Notes: generated from the letters alone by a model not told the origin. A DNA stretch of 64,000 nucleotides from CAIWHR01 sp963734085 (GCA_963734085.1 CAVTFT010000007.1:186001-250000), one strand, 5' to 3'; counted from the first letter of the stretch, positions 34,752-48,170 are shown. Numbers and translations are program-made.

Positions 34752-35912
34752 TCAGTGGAACCACAACCGCACGCTGTCCCACGCGCGACCGAAGATGCTC
34801 GCCGCAGGCACCTCGGTCAGGGCGACGAGCGGGAACTCGCCCATCGGTTTGCCTTCGAGCGAGACCTTCACCGTGCCCACGCGCTGACCCTGCGTCACCG
34901 GCGCGACCAGCGGCTCGGTCGCCGCCATCGTCAGCTGCAGCTTGTCGGCCTTGCCTTTCGGCAGCGTCAGATACTGGTCGGCGACGAATCCCGCGGCAAC
35001 GTCGTCGGCCGCACCTTTCCATACGTGCAGCGTTGCGACCGGCTTGCCGGACTGGTAGAGCTGCACGGTATCGAAGGCCTGAAAGCCGTAATTGAGGAGC
35101 CGCTCGCTTTCGCTCGCGCGCGCGGCATCGGACGCGGCACCGAGCACGACCGCGATCAGGCGTCGCTCTCCGCGCTTGGCCGAGGCGACGAGGCACCAGC
35201 CCGCGCTGTCGGTATGGCCCGTCTTTACGCCGTCGACGTACGGGTCGATCCACAGCAGCCGGTTGCGATTCGGCTGCGTGATGTTGTTGTAGCGATACTC
35301 CTTGAGCGAATAAAGAGGATAGTAGTCCGGGAAATCGCGGATCAGCGCGGCGGTGAGTACCGCGATGTCGCGCGCGGTCGAGTAATGCTCCGCGTGCGGC
35401 AGTCCCGTCGTGTTGACGAAGTGCGTATTGGCGAGTCCCAGCCGTTGCGCTTCCTCGTTCATCAGCGCGACGAACGCCGCTTCGCTCCCGGCGACCTGCT
35501 CGGCGAGGGCGATCGACGCGTCGTTGCCGGACTGTACGATCATCCCGTGCAGCAGCTCGTCGACCGACACCGCCTTGCGCGGCTCGATGAACATCCGCGA
35601 GCCTTCGGCGCGCCAGGCCGTCTGCGAGACCGTGACCATCTGCGACGCGGTGATCTTGCCGTCGCGCAGCGCCGCGAACGTGACGTACGCGGTCATGAGC
35701 TTCGTCAGCGACGCGGGGTCGCGTCGCGCATCGGCGTTCTCTTCGACGATCGCCTGGCCGCTCGCCGTGTCCTGCAACACATACGCCGCGGCTGCGACGG
35801 CCGGGGCGGGTGAGGTTGCGGCAAGACCGGGGGCGGTGGCCGCCGGAGCCGCAGGAACGGCGGCGGCGGTCGCGGCGAATCCCGCCACGACGAGGAAACG
35901 AAACGGGAACAT
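34752..35912 (-). CDS. D-alanyl-D-alanine carboxypeptidase (PBP5/6 family)
   Basis: 386 residues from ATG 35912, with a signal peptide and an Ala/Pro-rich spacer before residue 44. All three penicillin-binding motifs are present: S68-L-T-K71, S128-G-N130 and K230-T-G232. A C-terminal beta domain (about 290-375) and an amphipathic end (SIFGRAWDSVRLWFH) fit membrane-surface anchoring. It trims the terminal D-Ala of peptidoglycan stems. No good ribosome site is seen before this ATG; an in-frame start at 35999 is possible. Confidence 0.93.
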   Translation of the reverse strand: MFPFRFLVVAGFAATAAAVPAAPAATAPGLAATSPAPAVAAAAYVLQDTASGQAIVEENADARRDPASLTKLMTAYVTFAALRDGKITASQMVTVSQTAWRAEGSRMFIEPRKAVSVDELLHGMIVQSGNDASIALAEQVAGSEAAFVALMNEEAQRLGLANTHFVNTTGLPHAEHYSTARDIAVLTAALIRDFPDYYPLYSLKEYRYNNITQPNRNRLLWIDPYVDGVKTGHTDSAGWCLVASAKRGERRLIAVVLGAASDAARASESERLLNYGFQAFDTVQLYQSGKPVATLHVWKGAADDVAAGFVADQYLTLPKGKADKLQLTMAATEPLVAPVTQGQRVGTVKVSLEGKPMGEFPLVALTEVPAASIFGRAWDSVRLWFH

Positions 35913-35967
35913 GAAGGAAAACGCGAGAAAGACCTGAATTATAGCGGCTGCGGCACGCGGCACCGCG

Positions 35968-36723
35968 TCAATACGGATTGAACGGAAGAATACCGGCAAG
36001 GTGACCCTCGCGCGTATCGATGACCGCCGTCATGATCTGCGCGCGGCCATGGAAGGGAACGTACACAAATGCGCCTTCCGGTCGTCCGGATTCGCTCGCG
36101 AGTGAACGCACCGCCTCCCGCGCGCCCGGATATTTCCTGACCAGCGTGTCGATCGGTTTGCCGCGCTTGATCGCCTCGCCGGCGACCTCCTCGTAGGGAA
36201 CGTAATACTTGGGAAAGCTCTGCGCATCCTTGCCCGCAAGGGCGCTGAAGATGAGATCGGATTGTTCCTTCGGATCGGTCGGCAAACGCACGCCGATGAC
36301 GCGCGGGCCGGTGAGCGACAGGCTTCGATACTCGAGGGGGCCGACCTCGAGATCGGTGGCATCGAGGTCATTGGCCGAGACGACGTCGAAGCGGTCCTTG
36401 ACGAACGCCGTGTAGACGGGCCGCGCGCCGAACGTGACAAAGACGCCATAGGCGAGGGCGATTACCTGGAACACGGCGATGACGGCGAGGTCGAGCTTGA
36501 GCCTTTTCTTTTTCGGATTGAACACGATCAGCGTCAGCAGCGGTCCGAGTGTCACGTCGACGCCCACGATCAGGACGAGGAGCGTTTGCCCGCCCATCGC
36601 GTCGAAATAGGATCCCGGATACCACAATGCGAGCATCACCACTACCACGGTCGCGGCGATCAGTGCCGACAGGCACAGATGGATCCCGGCCGCTTTCCAG
36701 CGATTGAGCGCGTCGAGTGTCAT
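35968..36723 (-). CDS. TfpX/TfpZ-family type IV pilin accessory protein
   Basis: 251 residues. Three or four N-terminal helices: LCLSALIAATVVVVMLALWY, TLLVLIVGVDVTLGPLLTLI and an AVIAVFQVIALAYGVF helix; then a periplasmic domain from about 95 with RPVYTAFVKDRFDVVSANDL. The GVDVTLGPLLTLIVFNPKKK stretch is the family hallmark. In known cases the gene sits beside a pilin and protects or helps assemble it; here no pilin is next to it. Confidence 0.82.
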   Translation of the reverse strand: MTLDALNRWKAAGIHLCLSALIAATVVVVMLALWYPGSYFDAMGGQTLLVLIVGVDVTLGPLLTLIVFNPKKKRLKLDLAVIAVFQVIALAYGVFVTFGARPVYTAFVKDRFDVVSANDLDATDLEVGPLEYRSLSLTGPRVIGVRLPTDPKEQSDLIFSALAGKDAQSFPKYYVPYEEVAGEAIKRGKPIDTLVRKYPGAREAVRSLASESGRPEGAFVYVPFHGRAQIMTAVIDTREGHLAGILPFNPY

Positions 36724-36782
36724 CGGGGGCAGGCGGAGGATGAGACGATGGCGCCGGATTCTAGCGATGCCGGCGCCGGCGC

Positions 36783-38039
36783 TCAAGCCTCCGTGAACGC
36801 GAAGTCGACCTCGGGCGTGCGCCCGCCGATCACGTCGGCGAGCGCGCGGCCGGATCCGCAGGCCATCGTCCAGCCGAGCGTCCCGTGTCCGGTGTCGAGG
36901 AACAGGTTGCGAAACCGCGTGCGTCCGAGCAGTGGAACGTTCGATGGCGTGGCTGGTCGCAGGCCGGCCCAGAACTGCGCACTCGCGCGCTCGCCGGCGT
37001 CCGGGAAGAGGTCGAACGTGCGCCGCACGAGCGCCTCGCAGCGCACGAGATTCAGTTCGGTGCCGTAACCGGAAAGCTCGGCCGTGCCGGCGACGCGCAA
37101 GCGGTCGCCGAGTCGCGTCAGCACGATCTTCCATTCGAGGTCGGTGAGCGACACCGTCGGCGCGCCGCGGTGGCCGCCGATGGCGATGGTCGCCGAATAA
37201 CCTTTGGCCGGATATACGGCGCAGGGGACGCCGAGCGGCCGCAACAGCAGCGGGCTGTAGCTTCCGAGCGCGATCACGCAGGCGTCGGCCCCGAGAACGT
37301 CGTCCCGTCCCTCCGCATGCGCACAGCGCGCGCCGCGCACGGTGTCGCCTTCCACGACAAGCGCACGGACCGTCGTGTTCCAATGGAAGATGACGCCGCG
37401 TGCCTGCGCAAGCCGGGCGAGCGCGGCCGTGAAGCGCTGCGCGTCGCCGGATTCGTCGCTCGCCGTGTAGATGCCGCCGGCGAGACGATCGCGGCATTGC
37501 GCGAGCGCGGGCTCGATCGCCACGCATTCGGCGACGGTCTTCGCGATGCGATCGCAGCCAAATTCCCGCATCGCCGTGGCCGTGGCGACGCCACGCTCGA
37601 ACGCCTTTTCGTCGGTGTAGAACTGCAGGATCCCGCGCTCGAGGTGATCGTATTCGATTCCGGTCTCCGCGCGCAGCGCCTTGAGACACGCATGCGAGTA
37701 GAGCGCGAGATTGAGGCACGCGATCGTGTTGCGCCGCGCGCGCCACGGCAGGCACTCGAGCAGGAATTGCAGGCCGAAGCGCCACTGCCACGGATCGGCG
37801 CGCAGCCGGAACAGGAGCGGCGCGTCCTCGCGGCCGAGCCACTTCAGGATCTGGGCCGGCGCTTCCGGATTGGCCCACGGCTCGGCGTGGGAGGCGGAGA
37901 TCTGGCCGCCGTTGGCAAACGACGTTTCAAGCGCCGGTCCCGGCTCGCGGTCGACGACGACGACGTCATGCCCGTCTGCGGCGAGATACCAGGCGGCCGC
38001 GACGCCGACGACACCGGCGCCGAGGACAAGGACGCGCAT
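36783..38039 (-). CDS. dadA: D-amino acid dehydrogenase, small subunit type
   Basis: 418 residues, FAD-dependent. FAD site VLVLGAGVVGVAAAWYLA at the N-terminus, TSFANGGQISASHAEPWANP (DadA signature) near 45, and GHGTLGWTMACGSGRALADV near 385. It oxidises D-amino acids such as D-Ala to keto acids, feeding electrons to the respiratory chain. Fits the dat/dacC D-amino-acid theme. A MITE-like repeat begins right upstream. Confidence 0.94.
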   Translation of the reverse strand: MRVLVLGAGVVGVAAAWYLAADGHDVVVVDREPGPALETSFANGGQISASHAEPWANPEAPAQILKWLGREDAPLLFRLRADPWQWRFGLQFLLECLPWRARRNTIACLNLALYSHACLKALRAETGIEYDHLERGILQFYTDEKAFERGVATATAMREFGCDRIAKTVAECVAIEPALAQCRDRLAGGIYTASDESGDAQRFTAALARLAQARGVIFHWNTTVRALVVEGDTVRGARCAHAEGRDDVLGADACVIALGSYSPLLLRPLGVPCAVYPAKGYSATIAIGGHRGAPTVSLTDLEWKIVLTRLGDRLRVAGTAELSGYGTELNLVRCEALVRRTFDLFPDAGERASAQFWAGLRPATPSNVPLLGRTRFRNLFLDTGHGTLGWTMACGSGRALADVIGGRTPEVDFAFTEA

Positions 38040-38042
38040 CTA

Positions 38043-38338
38043 AGGAACCTCTGAACAAGTCGCGCGCGCTTGCGACGGGGAGTTTTCGGGATGGGATGCG
38101 CGAAGCGAGGCGAAGCTAAGGGTGGGCCCCTTAGCGAGATTCGCGACAAAGCAGACCGCCCGAAGTCGCCCCGTCCCTTCGCTCAGTTGCCAAATAAGGC
38201 CAAATGCGGCGCGAAGCGTCGCCGCGCTCCTCGGCTTCGTAGTGTCGACTCCCCTTCGTCGCGCCTCATTTGCCAACTGAGGCATTCATCCGCATTTGGC
38301 CCTGAAGCGCAATCGCGTGGGGCTTGCTCAGAGGTTCC
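38043..38338. repeat. MITE-like element with terminal inverted repeats
   Basis: Left end GGAACCTCTGAACAAGTC (38044-38061) matches the complement of the right end GGAACCTCTGAGCAAGCC at 16 of 18 bases. A CTA triplet flanks each side (38040-38042 and 38339-38341), a likely target duplication. Inside are further inverted repeats: aaggccaaatgcgg against ccgcatttggcc, and ctaaggg/cccttag. About 296 bp, no transposase. Size, ends and duplication fit a non-autonomous relative of an IS5-type element. It separates dadA from gcvP. Confidence 0.7.
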
Positions 38339-38346
38339 CTATCTCG

Positions 38347-41286
<2,940 letters not shown>

Positions 41287-41344
41287 CGGCATCGTCCTCA
41301 CCTGTGAAATCGTCGGCGCGCGGAAAGCGGTGGCTCCGAGCGCG

Positions 41345-41728
41345 TCATTCGGTCCCGATCACCGCTTCGTACGCCTTGGCGTCGAGCAGCTTCGCGAAGG
41401 CGCCGGCGTCGGCGGGTTTCAGCTTGAAGAACCACGCGGCGTAGGCGTCCTGGTTCACCTGCTCGGGTGCATTGCCGAGGCCGTCATTGACGGCGACGAC
41501 CTCGCCCGCGAGCGGCGCATAGACGTCGGAGGCCGCCTTCACCGACTCGACCACCGCGCACGCCTCCTCGGCGGCGACCTTGCGGCCGATTTCGGGGAGC
41601 TCGAGATAGACAAGGTCGCCCAACTGCGCCTGCGCGTGGTCGGTGATGCCGACCGTCACGGTGCCGTCGCTTTCAGCGCGCGCCCATTCGTGCGCAGCGG
41701 TATACCTGAGATTCGAGGGGACGTTCAT
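41345..41728 (-). CDS. gcvH: Glycine cleavage H-protein
   Basis: 127 residues, lipoyl-domain fold. Lipoylation site is K64 in VVESVKAASDVYAP. HEWARAESDGTVTVGITDHA near the start is typical. LipB and LipA elsewhere in the window would add and sulfurate its octanoyl group. Gaps of 52 and 58 bp to gcvT and gcvP. Confidence 0.97.
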   Translation of the reverse strand: MNVPSNLRYTAAHEWARAESDGTVTVGITDHAQAQLGDLVYLELPEIGRKVAAEEACAVVESVKAASDVYAPLAGEVVAVNDGLGNAPEQVNQDAYAAWFFKLKPADAGAFAKLLDAKAYEAVIGTE

Positions 41729-41780
41729 GCACGCTCCGGGTAGGGGAGGGAAAAGACGTGAAGATTGCGAGGTTCCGGAT

Positions 41781-42878
<1,098 letters not shown>

Positions 42879-42903
42879 GTGGTTCTCCCGGCAGGAAACA
42901 AAA

Positions 42904-42932
42904 GGGGCAAGGCAGCCAAGCTGCCTCGCCCC
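42904..42932 (-). terminator. Intrinsic terminator in the riboswitch expression platform
   Basis: Read on the minus strand: ggggcgaggcagc, a 3-nt loop, gctgccttgcccc, then TTTTGTTT. A 13-bp stem directly after the second aptamer and 25 bp before the gcvT start. It probably forms when glycine is absent. Confidence 0.8.
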
Positions 42933-42933
42933 G

Positions 42934-43120
42934 TCTGTCCGTTTACCTGAGAGATTGCGGCGCGACTTCCCGCGCCGGATGCCCCTTCGGTGGGCCGTCA
43001 CGAACCCGCGCGGCCGCTCTCCAGATGCTCTACGTCCGTGCAGTCCTCTTTGCCTGAGCGGTTCTCGGGAGTTGCGCCTTCGGCGGCGGCGCCCGCTGAT
43101 CGCGGGCCCCGCACTCTCCT
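42934..43120 (-). promoter_or_regulatory. Tandem glycine riboswitch
   Basis: Two glycine aptamers in a row on the minus strand. The upstream one (about 43120-43035) has CGCCGAAGGCGCAACTCCC and CCGCTCAGGCAAAGAGGACTG split across its core. The second (about 43025-42934) has CACCGAAGGGGCA and CTCTCAGGTAAACGGACAGA, the most conserved pieces of the motif. Both lie before gcvT. Tandem forms switch the operon on when glycine is plentiful. Confidence 0.93.
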
Positions 43121-43188
43121 GCACGATCAACAAGGTTACCGGCCGCGACGGGCGCTGTCAAAGACGCCCGCGCGGAGTGGAGCGGGTG

Positions 43189-43518
43189 CTACTTCTTGAG
43201 CGTCAGGATCCAGCCGACGAGCGCCTTGATGTCCGCGTCAGGAACACTCGCGTTCGGCGGCATCGGCACCGGTCCCCAGACGCCCGCGCCGCCGGCTTTG
43301 ACCTTGGCCTCGAGCTTGGCGGCCGCGCCCGCGTCACCCTTGTACTTGGCGGCGACTTCAGTGTAGGCGGGACCGACGACCTTCTTGTCGATCGAATGGC
43401 ACGCGGCGCAGCCGTCCTTTTTCATCATCGCTTCGGCGGCGGCGTTGTCGAGTGCGGCATTGGCGGAACCGGCCGCGACGAGCGTCGCGCCGGCGAGTGT
43501 GGCAACAATGAGCTTCAT
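43189..43518 (-). CDS. Small class I cytochrome c
   Basis: 109 residues from ATG 43518 with a Sec signal ending SANA. Haem site C37-A-A-C40-H41 (DGCAACHS) and axial Met near M86 (GPVPMPPN). Resembles cytochrome c551/c552 electron carriers of the periplasm. It stands alone just upstream of the riboswitch on the same strand, so readthrough is possible but its role in glycine use is not implied. Confidence 0.93.
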   Translation of the reverse strand: MKLIVATLAGATLVAAGSANAALDNAAAEAMMKKDGCAACHSIDKKVVGPAYTEVAAKYKGDAGAAAKLEAKVKAGGAGVWGPVPMPPNASVPDADIKALVGWILTLKK

Positions 43519-43606
43519 CGAATCTCCGAGGGTGGATGAACGAGCGACGCGGGAACTGCAGGCGGCGGATTTTACAGGAAGCTGCGGCCGCCTGCCCACT
43601 TTGCCG

Positions 43607-45646
43607 CTAGGGCGGCCGGGCGAGCGCCCGCTCGACCGACGGAAGATCGGTGCAGGGCGGCAGGCATTGCGTCCCGTGGCAAACCCACGCCACCGCACCG
43701 GCGGACGGGACCGGTCCCTTCGCGAGCGCCGCGGGCAGCTGCGCGTTCGCGACGTCGAATACGCGCACCGACGGCCGCAGCGTTCGCTCGAGCGCGCGCT
43801 GCCATTGGCGGCAGGTCGCGGCGTCGCCGGCGAGCAGCACCGACGACGGCGGCGTCAGCGCGTCGTCCAGCGCACCGAGCAGGACCGCGTAGCCTGCCGG
43901 CGCTTGGGCGAGCGCCGCGGCGAACGCCCGTACCGTCCGCTCTCCGGCCTCGACGTAGCGCGGCACCGCGGCGAGATGGCCGAGTGCGAGGAGCGAGCGC
44001 GCCGCGACCCCGTTGCCCGACGGCGTCGCGTTGTCGTGCCCCGGTTTGGGCCGGTGAATCAGCCGCTCGTGATCGTGGCTCGTGAAAAAGAATCCGCCGC
44101 GATCGCGATCCTCGAACTTCCCGAGCAGCACGTCGGCAATCTCGCAGGCCCAGCTGAAATCGGCGCTGCGGAAGCGCGTCTGCAGAAGCTCGAGCAACGC
44201 TGAGAGCAGGAAGGCGTAGTCGTCGAGATAGGCGTTGAGATGCGCGTGATCGCCCTTGCGCGTGGCGAGCAGACGGCCGTCGCGCCATGCGGTCCGGCGA
44301 AGGGCATCGGCCGCCGCAAACGCGAGATCGGCGAACGAGGGGACGTCCAACGCGCGGGACGCGCGGGCGAGCCCGGCGATCGCGAGTGCGTTCCATGAGG
44401 TCAGGATCTTGTCGTCCTTGCCGGGGCGGACGCGCAGCGAGCGCGCCGCCAGCAGCGCCGCCTTCGCCCGCGCAAGCCGCGCCTCGACTTCGGGCAGCAG
44501 CACGCCGAGAGCGGCCGCCACGTCAGCGAGCGGCCGCACGACGCGCAAATGCCAGGCGTGGCCCTCGAAATTCGGCGGGCGGTCGAGGCCCCAGTGCGGC
44601 GCGGCGACGGCGTAGTCGTCGGCTGCCAGCACCGCGCACACCTCGTCTTGCGTCCACACGTAGAACTTGCCCTCGCAGCCCTCGCTGTCGGCGTCCTCGC
44701 TCGAGAAGAATGCACCGTCCGGCGCGCGCATGACGCCCCTCATCCAGTCGACGATGCCGCGGGCGACGTCGGCGAAGCGCGATTCGCCCGTCACGCGCGC
44801 GAAGTCGGCATACAGGCCGAGGAGCGGCCCGTTGTCGTAGAGCATCTTTTCGAAGTGCGGGATCGTCCACTCCGCGTCGACGCTGTAGCGGCAGAAACCG
44901 CCGCCAAGCTGGTCGTAAATGCCGCCGTCGGCCATTCGCGAAAGCGTCACGCGGACGATCTCCTGCGCCGACGCGTCGCCGGTACGCAGCGCCATCCGCA
45001 GGCAGAAATCGAGGTCGGTCGGATGCGGGAATTTGGGCGCCGTGCCGAACCCGCCATGCTCGGGATCGAAGCTCCCTTTGAGCGCGCCGAGCATGGCGGC
45101 GGCCGCGCCAGCCGGCAGCGCGCCTTCGCCGGGCGGCTCCGGTTCGAGCGCGTTCAATGCGTCCTTGAGGCGCGCATTCTGTTCCGCGATCGCCGGACCC
45201 TGCTCGCGGTACGCCTGGGCGATGCGCGGGAGCAGATCGAGGAACCCCGGCAACCCGTAGCGGCCCTCTTTGGGGAAGTACGTCCCGCCGAAGAACGGCT
45301 CCCCCGAGGGCGTGAGGAACATCGTGAGCGGCCAGCCGCCGGAACGCCGCGTCAGCAACGCGTGGGCCGTCTGATAGATCTGGTCTAAGTCCGGCCGCTC
45401 CTCGCGGTCGACCTTGATGTTGACGAAGTTCGCGTTCATCACCGCGGCGACGGCCGCATCCTCGAACGATTCATGCGCCATCACGTGGCACCAGTGACAC
45501 GCGGAGTAGCCGACGGACAGCAGGATGGGCTTGCCTTCGCGGCGGGCGAGCGACAGCGCCTTCTCACCCCAAGGATGCCAGTCGACGGGATTGCCGGCGT
45601 GCTGCAGCAGGTACGGGCTCGTCTCGCGTTCGAGATGGTTCGGCAT
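43607..45646 (-). CDS. DUF255 / thioredoxin domain protein (YyaL/SSP411-like)
   Basis: 679 residues. N-terminus NHLERETSPYLLQHAGNPVD and the thioredoxin-like CHWC (C50-C53, SACHWCHVMAHESFED) are family hallmarks; KVDREERPDLDQIYQ and GGWPLTMFLTPSGEPFFGGT follow. The rest is an alpha/alpha-barrel, glycosidase-like domain. Function is unclear; N-acylglucosamine epimerase-type activity has been proposed for the fold. No clear ribosome site before ATG 45646. Confidence 0.92.
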   Translation of the reverse strand: MPNHLERETSPYLLQHAGNPVDWHPWGEKALSLARREGKPILLSVGYSACHWCHVMAHESFEDAAVAAVMNANFVNIKVDREERPDLDQIYQTAHALLTRRSGGWPLTMFLTPSGEPFFGGTYFPKEGRYGLPGFLDLLPRIAQAYREQGPAIAEQNARLKDALNALEPEPPGEGALPAGAAAAMLGALKGSFDPEHGGFGTAPKFPHPTDLDFCLRMALRTGDASAQEIVRVTLSRMADGGIYDQLGGGFCRYSVDAEWTIPHFEKMLYDNGPLLGLYADFARVTGESRFADVARGIVDWMRGVMRAPDGAFFSSEDADSEGCEGKFYVWTQDEVCAVLAADDYAVAAPHWGLDRPPNFEGHAWHLRVVRPLADVAAALGVLLPEVEARLARAKAALLAARSLRVRPGKDDKILTSWNALAIAGLARASRALDVPSFADLAFAAADALRRTAWRDGRLLATRKGDHAHLNAYLDDYAFLLSALLELLQTRFRSADFSWACEIADVLLGKFEDRDRGGFFFTSHDHERLIHRPKPGHDNATPSGNGVAARSLLALGHLAAVPRYVEAGERTVRAFAAALAQAPAGYAVLLGALDDALTPPSSVLLAGDAATCRQWQRALERTLRPSVRVFDVANAQLPAALAKGPVPSAGAVAWVCHGTQCLPPCTDLPSVERALARPP

Positions 45647-45758
45647 GAGGAGCGATTTCTTGCGCGCGGGAACGCGAACGCTCTGGCGCAACAAACTGCG
45701 CCGAAGATCGGACTGCCGCCCCGTCGCGGGAGTTCCGCCGTCGCCGCGACGAGCGGGC

Positions 45759-47408
45759 TTACGTCGTCTCTTCGAACGCGACGCGCTCGAAATCGGCGCC
45801 GCGCTGCAGGAGCCTTGTGAGCCGGAATCGCCGCTCCGCCCCCGCATCGAGCGAGCGCAGCACACGACTCGGGTTGAACGTGCGCGGCGGCAGGATCAGG
45901 CACTCCTTGTCGTCGGGGGATTCGGAGAGCAGCAGCGCCGGCAGCGGCGGGTCTTCCGATACCGCCGTTGACATGGGCCGCACGGCGATCGCCTTCGGTG
46001 CACCCGAGTAGAGTCGCAGCGACAGCGCGAGCTCACCGTGAACGTCGAGGGCGAGCCGAGTCACATACCCGAGGCGCACGCGCTCCTCGTCGCGGACCGC
46101 CACGAGCTGGTCGAGCGTCCAGCGGTGGTGCGAGCCCGTCGTGCGCGTCACCGCGGCTTCGCGCCATTCGTACGCGCCGTCCCAGCGTTCCCAGATCCAC
46201 GTGCGTTCGGCGTCTTCGCGGCCGCGGTCGTAGTCGGTGAGCGCGTCCAGCGTCTGCAGATGCTGCGCGCCTTGGAACGACAGGCGGCCCAGCGGATCCT
46301 TGCGGTCGAACGTGCGGCCGCCAACGCGGAAATACGCGGCGCCGAGCCCGCCACCGCAGAGCTCGATCGTGACACGCGGGATGTCGCCCCCGCGCCTCGG
46401 CACCTGATACCACCGCGCGTCGAGATGGCCAAGCAGCGTCGTGCATTGCTCGACGCTGCAGTCGTGGCCGAGCTGGAGCTCTGCCGGATTGGCTCCGGAT
46501 TGCAGCCGCTTCAGACGGCCGCGCACGCTCGTTGCGAGCTTGCCGGGGTAGGCGAAGCGCGTCGAGGCGGCCGGTTTCCGGGGCGCGGCGCCCGAGAGCG
46601 CGGCTCCCGCGGGACTGTCGAGATCGATGACGATCACCGGGCCTTCGGTTTCGCGCTGGCGCTCGTAGGGAAAGATCTTGCGTGCCCACATCGCGAGCCA
46701 GCGGTCGGTGAGCTCGATCTGCCGGACCGTCATCGCGCATGGGTCCGCCAGCGCGAGCAGCAGCGCGTGGCAGTACGTGGAGTAGCAGGAGATCCCGATT
46801 GCGTTGGGCATGAGATCGTCGGACACCGACGTCACCGCGCATTCGAGCATCTCGGCGAGACGGTAATACGCGTGCAGCTCCTGCCACAGCGCCGGTGGCG
46901 GAACGCGGCGCGCGAGACCGTGGACGAGCACCAGCTGCTTGCCCACGTAGAGCCCTCGCTGCAGCAGCTTCGGCTTGACTCCGGCGAGATCGGGATCGCC
47001 TTCGAGCAGCGGCTTCAGGCACGCCGAATACTGCTCCCAGAGAATCTGCCACAGCGCGAGCGCCTGATCGGCCGCCTCGAGCTCGCGGTCCACCAGCGGT
47101 TGTGGCTTCCCCGCGTAGCGGCGTGCGAGTTCGGTGTGCAGGTGCGCGACGAGATCGCGCAGCACCTCGGCGATCGTCGCCCGCTCGCGCGGTGCGAAGC
47201 TTGCCGCGGACAGCGACTTCAACTGCCCGTGCACGACTTCGAACAGCTGGGCGACGTTGGTGAGCGGCAGCGCGTTGGCCCAGCGCTTGGCGCTGTCGGC
47301 GTCGGCGAAGGCGAGCGGGGGCAACGTGCCGGGACGCGCGGCAGCTCCCGGCGTGGGCGGCGGCGCGATCGCGGGGGAGGTCGAGTCGTTCATCGCGGCT
47401 GTCGTCAT
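45759..47408 (-). CDS. Conserved hypothetical protein, possible PilZ-like domain
   Basis: 549 residues from ATG 47408, overlapping the HIT gene stop by 4 bp. Largely helical from about 25 to 250 (FADADSAKRWANALPLTNVA, then LWQILWEQYSACLKPLLEGD), with a C-terminal beta-rich part ending VLRSLDAGAERRFRLTRLLQ. I recognise the pattern from a family of beta/gammaproteobacterial proteins sometimes labelled PilZ or c-di-GMP binding, but no RxxxR motif is clear here. Function unknown. Confidence 0.7.
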   Translation of the reverse strand: MTTAAMNDSTSPAIAPPPTPGAAARPGTLPPLAFADADSAKRWANALPLTNVAQLFEVVHGQLKSLSAASFAPRERATIAEVLRDLVAHLHTELARRYAGKPQPLVDRELEAADQALALWQILWEQYSACLKPLLEGDPDLAGVKPKLLQRGLYVGKQLVLVHGLARRVPPPALWQELHAYYRLAEMLECAVTSVSDDLMPNAIGISCYSTYCHALLLALADPCAMTVRQIELTDRWLAMWARKIFPYERQRETEGPVIVIDLDSPAGAALSGAAPRKPAASTRFAYPGKLATSVRGRLKRLQSGANPAELQLGHDCSVEQCTTLLGHLDARWYQVPRRGGDIPRVTIELCGGGLGAAYFRVGGRTFDRKDPLGRLSFQGAQHLQTLDALTDYDRGREDAERTWIWERWDGAYEWREAAVTRTTGSHHRWTLDQLVAVRDEERVRLGYVTRLALDVHGELALSLRLYSGAPKAIAVRPMSTAVSEDPPLPALLLSESPDDKECLILPPRTFNPSRVLRSLDAGAERRFRLTRLLQRGADFERVAFEETT

Positions 47409-47833
47409 TGCATCGCGCCCGGCCCGAGCGCGGCTTCGAGGTCGCGGGCAAGGCCGGAGACGAAATCGTCGGGCACGCTCCGCCCTGTCGCTGCCCGTTG
47501 CGGCGTACCCCACACCGGCTGCGGAAAATGCGAGTCGGAGGCGAAGCGCGGAATCACGTGCCAATGCAGATGCGGCGTCACGTTGCCGAGCGACGCGACG
47601 TTCATCTTGTCCGGGTTGAGCCGTGCGCGCAGCGCGGCTTCCACGGCGAAGACCACGCGCATCAGATGCACGCGGTCGGCAGCATCGAGATCGGTCATTT
47701 CACGCACATGAGCATTCCAGATCACGCGGCAGAATCCGGCGAAGGGCTCCTCGGTCAGCACGGCACGGCAGCGCGCATCGCGCCACAGCCGCCGGCCGCC
47801 TTCCCCATCGCAGAAAACGCACCGCGTCGCCAT
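47405..47833 (-). CDS. HIT family nucleotide hydrolase
   Basis: 142 residues. Zinc-like CVFCDGEG at the N-terminus and the histidine triad HLHWHVIPRF near residue 88. HIT proteins hydrolyse or transfer nucleotidyl groups (for example AMP-NH2 or Ap4A). It overlaps the next gene (ATGA), so the two are coupled. Confidence 0.9.
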   Translation of the reverse strand: MATRCVFCDGEGGRRLWRDARCRAVLTEEPFAGFCRVIWNAHVREMTDLDAADRVHLMRVVFAVEAALRARLNPDKMNVASLGNVTPHLHWHVIPRFASDSHFPQPVWGTPQRAATGRSVPDDFVSGLARDLEAALGPGAMQ

Positions 47834-48170
47834 CGATCCATCGCCGGCGCGCGACCGGAGCCTGCAGGGAGCCCCGAAACCGCGTCCGGATTCCTCGTGA
47901 GCTTATAGCACAAACGCACCACCGGACAGGCTACCGCGCAGCGGGGGGCGGGGCCTCCCGGTCGGGCGCGTAGGTGAATTTCCGACACGTCGGCGCACGA
48001 ATCTACCGTGGTTGCCGCAGCCCCGGCACGCGCACGCTCATCGTATGCCTTGGGCCGACCGCCGCGTCGGTCCCAAGGTCCCGCGGCGCCGCTCCGCGGC
48101 CGGCTTTCCTCCACCCCGCGCGGCGCGTCCGGCTTAAGCCGGTCGTCGCCGCCGGGCTTTTTTTCTGCGC
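47834..48170. other. Intergenic region without a gene
   Basis: 337 bp between the HIT gene start and the oxidoreductase stop. It is GC-rich and contains the palindrome ccggcttaagccgg near 48128 and a T-run (ctttttttc) near 48157, which together look like a plus-strand terminator (aagcc ... ggctt stem) without an obvious gene ahead of it. No protein-like frame seen. Confidence 0.45.
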
